From NCBI RefSeq assembly GCF_013407955.1, contig NZ_JACCBU010000001.1:248001-312000 (forward strand): 64,000 nucleotides of DNA. The letters are read 5' to 3'. Origin of the DNA: Microlunatus parietis. GTDB taxonomy: Bacteria > Actinomycetota > Actinomycetes > Propionibacteriales > Propionibacteriaceae. The notes under the pieces were generated by a model that was not told the DNA's origin, did not search any database, and was given only the letters and a program-made list of their open reading frames with translations. A program made the position numbers and the translations under genes. Every line of letters starts with the position of its first letter. Position 1 is the stretch's first letter. This document shows, in pieces, positions 59,685-64,000 of this stretch.

Positions 59685-61448
59685 TCACCCGGCGGAGTCG
59701 CCGCCGTCATCTACAGGACGGTCGACTCGGGCGGGATGCGCATAGCGGAGGGCGGTGTCGATGCCGATGCCGAACAGGTCGCAGATGCGTCGCACATCGC
59801 CGCCGGTCTGTTCGACCTCGTAGAGGATGCGGTCAGTGCGCAGCGCCTGAGCGGTGACTCCGGCCTTCTTCCAGGGGAAGTTCCGGCCCGGTGGCGACAG
59901 GCGCGGCGCGGTCTGGATCGTGACGAGCAGGTACGGGTTCTTCGTCTCGGGCCAACGCGTGGCGCGATGGTCGAGCCAGGCGGCCAGGCGCACCCGCACG
60001 GGTTCGGCGAGCGGGATCGTACGGCCGTCGGGCATGCGGAGTCTGCCGTCGATGATATCGGTGAGCTGGACGTGCTGCACCTGTTGTGTGGTGAGGGCGT
60101 GGAAAGCGACGAGGGCGACGGCCAGAGCGATTGCGGGGTCAGGGCTGGTGAGCGCGTCACGGATCGCGGACTTCTCCATCGGGAGCGGGATCGTGCGTTT
60201 GGGGCCGCGCAGCGGAATCGGTTTCGTCGGGTCGGCGAAGACGATCTTGCGGCCGCGCAGGATCGTGAACAGGGTGCGGAAGCCGAGCATCATCGTGTGC
60301 TGGCGGCTCGGATCATCCGGGAGCGCGTCGAGGATGTCTTCAGTGCTGATCCCGGTCAGGCTGGTGCGGCCTTCCTCGACCCAGCGGGTGATCGCGGGGA
60401 GGATGCCGTACATCTGCCCTTTCACGGTCATCGTGTCGCGGGGTTGACGGCGCGGCGTGGTCTTCGATCCGTCGGCCATGATGTCGCGCCAGAGTTCGAG
60501 CTGGGAGCGCATCGGCTCGGGCAGATGCCTGGTCTTACGGTCGAAGAGCTGCTCGAACGTCGGCACTCGGTCGTCGATGAGGAGGTCGGCGTCGCCCAGG
60601 ACTTCGATCGTGGAGCGGATGTTGCCGTCATCGTCGTAGCGGCGCATCGCGAGAATGTCGGAAGCACGGAAGTGCAGATTCGCGCCGGGGAACACGAGCT
60701 GGAGAATCTTCAACGTGCGCCGCACCTGGTTCGTCTGCCGTTTGCTCCACGCATACTCGGCGGCGCGGGCGTACAGGAAGTGATCGGTGCGGGAGGTGAT
60801 GTCGCGCCGCCGGATCTCGTTCGAGCGCTGCCGCACCCGTTCCGGGTCGGGATCCAGATCGAACAGCACCGGCTGGGTGCTCTCGGCGACCGGCGGCGGC
60901 GCGGCGACGAGCCGGATCGCTTCGCGCAGGCTCATCGCCATCGGCCGGTGCTTCTCGGCAGGCCTGCGGGGATCGTTCATCACGGCGAAGAACAGTTGCG
61001 CCCCGAACTTTCGCGGTGCGTCGAGGTCGAGCGGTTCGCCGAGTACTTGCAGCATCCGGGCGGTCTCCAGGCAGAGGCGGCAGTAGCCCTGCTCACCGAT
61101 GGTGACGTCGCGATGGCACGAGACGCATTCGCCTTGCGGGTAGTGCTTGAACCACCAGCGGCACTTCGGGCACCGCCAGTTGCGATTCCGGTAGACGCCC
61201 CAGGCCAGGCAATCACGACAGGACCCTATGAAGCCGGGACTTCCCGGATGGCAATGCGCGCACAATCCTTGGCTGTAGTACTCGCTCGATCCGCATCTGC
61301 GGCATAGCGGCGGAGCGAAGGGGCCGCCGGGGATGCAGTCGTAGCAGTAGTCGACGCGAGGCTGGAGCCACGCGGCCGGTTTCACGCCGCACCCCGTGCA
61401 GGGCAGCGGCGGGCTCAGCGGCCCGTTCGGACCGCGTGCCGGACTCAT
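59685..61448 (-). CDS. Zinc-ribbon array fused to a tyrosine-recombinase-like core (element 2)
   Basis: A 587-residue protein. The first 135 residues contain about six zinc-ribbon CxxC pairs (CTGC...CYDC, CRRC...CAHC, CRDC...CPKC, CVSC...CRLC). The C-terminal part has LAVALVAFHALTTQQVQHVQL, like the box I helix of tyrosine recombinases without its arginine, and ALRTDRILYEVEQTGG...IDTALRYAHP, like the final region with a Tyr. It overlaps the HTH gene by 4 bp. It is shorter than the equivalent in element 1 (fewer ribbons) but has the same order and place, so both form one family. Confidence 0.7.
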   Translation of the reverse strand: MSPARGPNGPLSPPLPCTGCGVKPAAWLQPRVDYCYDCIPGGPFAPPLCRRCGSSEYYSQGLCAHCHPGSPGFIGSCRDCLAWGVYRNRNWRCPKCRWWFKHYPQGECVSCHRDVTIGEQGYCRLCLETARMLQVLGEPLDLDAPRKFGAQLFFAVMNDPRRPAEKHRPMAMSLREAIRLVAAPPPVAESTQPVLFDLDPDPERVRQRSNEIRRRDITSRTDHFLYARAAEYAWSKRQTNQVRRTLKILQLVFPGANLHFRASDILAMRRYDDDGNIRSTIEVLGDADLLIDDRVPTFEQLFDRKTRHLPEPMRSQLELWRDIMADGSKTTPRRQPRDTMTVKGQMYGILPAITRWVEEGRTSLTGISTEDILDALPDDPSRQHTMMLGFRTLFTILRGRKIVFADPTKPIPLRGPKRTIPLPMEKSAIRDALTSPDPAIALAVALVAFHALTTQQVQHVQLTDIIDGRLRMPDGRTIPLAEPVRVRLAAWLDHRATRWPETKNPYLLVTIQTAPRLSPPGRNFPWKKAGVTAQALRTDRILYEVEQTGGDVRRICDLFGIGIDTALRYAHPARVDRPVDDGGDSAG

Positions 61449-61774
61449 AGCGGCGGGGCGGGCCGGTCATCCTTCGCGCCCAACCGTGGCGTCACTCGCG
61501 GTGTCGAACCGTTGGCCTCGCTGTGCTGCTCGAGCCGTCGCGTGCGCGCGCTGACCTTTTCCGGTTCGGGCACGAGGAGGTCTGTCGGCTGGCAGTCCAG
61601 GACGTGGCAGATCACGTCGAGATCATCGAGGCGGATCGTCGTCGGAGTGCCCGTCCACAGCCCCGACATCTTGCCCTGGCTCATCTCCAACCCAGCGGCG
61701 GCGAGCATGCGCCGCAACTCCGCAGACTTCCAGATGCCGCGCTCAGCGGCCTGGACTCTCAGGTTCCACTTCAT
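61445..61774 (-). CDS. XRE-type HTH protein of the recombination trio (element 2)
   Basis: A 109-residue protein with a Cro/cI-like HTH: MSQGKMSGLWTGTPTTIRLDDLDVICHVLDCQPTDLLVPE covers about 31-70, followed by a basic tail. It starts 3 bp after the recombinase stop and overlaps the zinc-ribbon gene at its end. It may control the recombinase promoter or act in recombination. Confidence 0.75.
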   Translation of the reverse strand: MKWNLRVQAAERGIWKSAELRRMLAAAGLEMSQGKMSGLWTGTPTTIRLDDLDVICHVLDCQPTDLLVPEPEKVSARTRRLEQHSEANGSTPRVTPRLGAKDDRPAPPL

Positions 61775-61777
61775 CAG

Positions 61778-62857
61778 TCACGCCATCCCTTCGAATCGTT
61801 CCTCAACGCTCTTGTTCGCGTGCGCCCACGCATCCTCGATGTGCTGGCTCGAGACGTGGATGTACTGCGTCGTCGTCGACAGCCACTGATGCCCGAGCAG
61901 TTCTTGGAGGGCTTTCAAGTCCATACCCGCCAGATACAGCGACGACGCGCAATAGTGCCGCAGCACGTGCGGAGTCAGATCACCCGACCACGCAGGCAGA
62001 AACCGCTCGGTCGCACGCACCAGCCCGCGCCGGAGCACATCGTCGCTGGCCCTCCCCGTGCGGCCGAGCTCATGATCGAACCGTTCCGACGGGATCAGCG
62101 GCGCATCCGGGTCATCCCAATCCGGGCCGAACCTGTGCCGCACGTCGCCGAGCCACCAATCCATGAGCTTGTCGGCACCGTTGATCGCGGGAACCAGGCG
62201 CTGCTTCGAGCCGCGCCCGCGCGAGCCTTTCCCAAATCGGACATGCAGTTTCCCGAGCGTGCCGAGATCGGGCCGCCAGTCGCGAAGATCGAGTTTCGTG
62301 CTCTCCGTGATCCGCAGCCCGACTCGCCGCCACAACGACGCCGCGAAGTAGTTCCGCGCCGCCGGGAGAAATCGCCGCTCATCCTGCAACGAAGCCGCCC
62401 AGCCGCCGAAGAGTCGGTCGACCTCCGCGTCCGAGGGCGGGACGCGGACTTTGCCGAGCGACGAACCCGATTGCCGGTTGTACTCATCGATGGGCTGCTC
62501 GATCACCCACCCGGTAAGCGCGTTGATGTCGGCCTGATACCGACTGATCGCAAAGTCGAAGAACTGGGCGATCACGCCCGCTTTGCCCGCACGCGTCGAA
62601 GCCGCAAGACCCGCTCGGCGAAGCCCGGCAAGAAACGCGTCCGCGTCGGCGGGCTTGACCTGCCACAGCGGGATATTCACGTGCGAACGGAGCTCGAAGA
62701 TCGCTGTTCGTGAGTGCGAGATGTAAGCGTCGCTGAGCCCAGCTGCGGCCATCGCGAGCGCGTACTGGTCGATGATCTCCTGCTCAAAGTCCGCAGCATC
62801 TTCCTCGGACCGCCACCCGCGAGCGGTCCCGATACTCCGAACGACAGCGAGGCTCAT
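61778..62857 (-). CDS. Tyrosine recombinase/integrase (element 2)
   Basis: A 359-residue recombinase with an N-terminal core-binding domain and a full catalytic set: Arg in RVGLRITEST, HVLRHYC, GHQW and the nucleophile in TTTQYIHVS. It is the first gene of the leftward trio. The upstream 240 bp have repeated GTCAGGAATC motifs, likely binding sites. It is distinct in sequence from the recombinase of element 1 but has the same partners. Confidence 0.92.
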   Translation of the reverse strand: MSLAVVRSIGTARGWRSEEDAADFEQEIIDQYALAMAAAGLSDAYISHSRTAIFELRSHVNIPLWQVKPADADAFLAGLRRAGLAASTRAGKAGVIAQFFDFAISRYQADINALTGWVIEQPIDEYNRQSGSSLGKVRVPPSDAEVDRLFGGWAASLQDERRFLPAARNYFAASLWRRVGLRITESTKLDLRDWRPDLGTLGKLHVRFGKGSRGRGSKQRLVPAINGADKLMDWWLGDVRHRFGPDWDDPDAPLIPSERFDHELGRTGRASDDVLRRGLVRATERFLPAWSGDLTPHVLRHYCASSLYLAGMDLKALQELLGHQWLSTTTQYIHVSSQHIEDAWAHANKSVEERFEGMA

Positions 62858-62875
62858 CAGCCCGCTACTTCAGCA

Positions 62876-62943
62876 ATCCTGACCATGCATCAAGAATACG
62901 CCCGAATCGTCAGGAATCGTGATGGTTTGTCAGGAATCTTGAT
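62876..62943 (+). repeat. GTCAGGAATC repeats upstream of the element 2 recombinase
   Basis: GTCAGGAATC(G/T)TGAT occurs at 62909-62923 and 62929-62943, 20 bp apart, and a partial inverted copy ATCCTGAC is at 62876-62883, with ATCAAGAAT at 62889-62897. These may be arm or core sites for the recombinase, or operators for the HTH protein. The rest of 62944-63100 shows nothing recognisable. Confidence 0.6.
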
Positions 62944-63100
62944 CCGGCGTGGCTTCGTTGATACAGCGGGCAGGACGCACCTGAATCACATGGAAGCAAC
63001 TCACGAAGACGCGGGAATAGAGACAAAAGGCTAGAGCCGTCGCCCGCGATCGATTCCCGTTCTACGCCTGTCCGCATAGCGTCCCGCTTACGCTGGAAGC

Positions 63101-63876
63101 ATGGCTGTGGACCCCGCACTTTCCGAGCTCGCTCGCCCGATTGAGGACGGACAGCCGTGGCCGCGGCCTGCGTGCCCCAAGTGCCAGACCGGATACATCG
63201 GATTCTCAGCGCCCACCGAGGATGAAGGACACGATTCAGCTTCCGCGCGCAACCACCCTGCGTTCGAGCCGGAGTGGATTTCCGGCACGTTTGTCGTCCG
63301 CGGTCAGTGCGAGAATCCCGAGTGTCGACAGGCTGTGCACGGCACGGCGACTATCGCGTGGACTACTCCCACAGGTCGAACCGCGATGATTTCGAGTACC
63401 AAGGCATCGCCTATTCCTCGTACTACACTGTGACGCACCTGCATCCGCCGATGCTGATAATGCCGATCCCGAGATAGGCACCCGACGAAGTAAGAGAGGG
63501 TGTGCTGCGCGCTTCTCGCGTGCTTTTCGCTGATCCTGGTGTGGCCGCAACTGCGCTGCGTGCCACGGTGGAACGGTTCTTGACTTCAGAAGGAATCTCT
63601 GCAACTCGACCATCTGGGCAATTTCGGAACGCGCACGAACGTATCAAAGAGTGGCGTGATACTGACCCAGACCGTCCAGCGGTGGCCGATCTCTTCTTCG
63701 CCGTCAAATGGCTCGGAAACGTCGGAACCCACGAGGACTCGGACTTAACCACTATGGAGGTGCTGGACGGAGCCAGAGTGCTCGACGAGGCGTTCCACCG
63801 ACTCTTCACTGGCCCGGATATCGATGCCCAAGCACGAACCATAAACGCGGCCAAGGGGCCATCGCGGCAACCTTGA
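63101..63876 (+). pseudogene. DUF4145-like zinc-ribbon protein, broken by a frameshift and a stop
   Basis: Three stretches make one DUF4145-type protein. The first has CPKC and CENPEC zinc ligands (63101 onward). After a phase change near 63343, GDYRVDY...YYTVTHLHPPML follows. A TAG at 63475-63477 interrupts that frame before EVREGVLRASRVLF...LRATVERFLTSEGI and FAVKWLGNVGTHED. The last part is the helical core with the GNxxxH feature. Two lesions make decay more likely than sequencing error. DUF4145 proteins are often fused to or found with nucleases; function unknown. Confidence 0.7.
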
Positions 63877-63906
63877 GCAACGATGGCCAAACCAGGGCTA
63901 AGTGAC

Positions 63907-64000
63907 TCAACCTCTGAGTCTGTAGACCGTCTCACCCGTGTTGACATCGACCACACGGCCGTCATCGCGCACGCGAAACCGTGTCTCGCCGGAACTGGCA
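63907..64000 (-). CDS. C-terminal end of a gene running off the right edge
   Basis: The - strand is open from 64000 to a TGA at 63907-63909, encoding about 31 residues that include GETRFRVRDDGRVVDV and end GETVYRLRG. The regular strand-turn pattern looks like real coding sequence. Too short to assign a family. Confidence 0.45.
   Translation of the reverse strand, partial: ASSGETRFRVRDDGRVVDVNTGETVYRLRG

Larger units (their letters stand above)
52060..62943. mobile_element. Probable second tyrosine-recombinase unit with arsenic/chromate cargo (ends uncertain)
   Basis: The layout copies element 1: metal genes on the left, then a leftward trio of zinc-ribbon protein, HTH protein and tyrosine recombinase on the right. 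The trio proteins are clearly diverged from those of element 1, so it is not a duplicate. No interrupted gene or end repeats could be identified; the limits given are the merR stop and the repeats upstream of the recombinase. The right flank has a decayed DUF4145 gene and the left flank the end of the transfer genes. Confidence 0.5.

Noticed and set aside
51973..62934. ATGGTTTnTnAGG at 51973 and 62922 as direct repeats ending element 2
   Set aside because: Only 11 of 13 bases match and neither copy lies at a demonstrable junction.

Overview
The window is uniformly GC-rich, with dense, often 4-bp-overlapping genes, many GTG/TTG starts and actinobacterial protein families (arsenate-mycothiol-type ArsC, CmtR-type ArsR, DUF2637/SpdB, SCO6880, MobF relaxase). 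It fits an actinomycete, probably Micrococcales; the species cannot be read from it. Almost everything is accessory DNA: the remains of an integrative/conjugative element or plasmid that has taken up at least three smaller mobile units and one large cargo island. No rRNA, tRNA or CRISPR array was recognised.

Backbone: a DNA adenine methylase region (1-1.5 kb), a small membrane protein, dprA (5' part at 2145, 3' part at 10731), a MobF relaxase (11381-14947) with a possible oriT beside it, a C5-cytosine methyltransferase carrying a stop codon (15262-16464), then an AraC regulator, an ArdC-like antirestriction/peptidase protein, a primase-polymerase, DUF2637 and ParB-like proteins, and a run of type IV secretion genes (36.6-51.9 kb: VirB8/TcpC-like, cell-wall hydrolase, two pilin-like small proteins, VirB6-like, SCO6880-like, VirB4). 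No VirD4 coupling protein is present.

Insertions: (1) 2525-10730 splits dprA; removing it restores one 335-residue reading frame. It carries Zn/Cd-type regulators and efflux pumps plus a recombination trio: a large zinc-ribbon/tyrosine-recombinase-like protein, a small HTH protein and a tyrosine recombinase. (2) 39215-45865 is a complete minimal Tn7-like transposon (tnsA, tnsB, tnsC, tniQ) with matching ends and a 5-bp GCCAG target duplication, sitting 14 bp past the stop codon of a pilin-like conjugation gene. (3) About 52.06-62.94 kb repeats the layout of unit 1 with a diverged trio, and carries a MerR/SulP pair and an arsenic/chromate operon that includes thioredoxin and thioredoxin reductase.

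Cargo island (about 16.4-30.1 kb): apolipoprotein N-acyltransferase, thioredoxin, TauE, rhodanese-DUF2892, MBL-rhodanese (persulfide dioxygenase-like) and a CstR-like repressor with GC-rich palindromic operators. Next to them are lipoprotein, CcdA and DsbA-like genes and a BlaI/M56 regulator pair with its own AT-rich palindromes. Together they suggest handling of reactive sulfur and extracytoplasmic disulfide or lipoprotein maintenance. Three genes here look frameshifted in short G/C runs, and lnt lacks a normal start codon, so decay or assembly error should be kept in mind.
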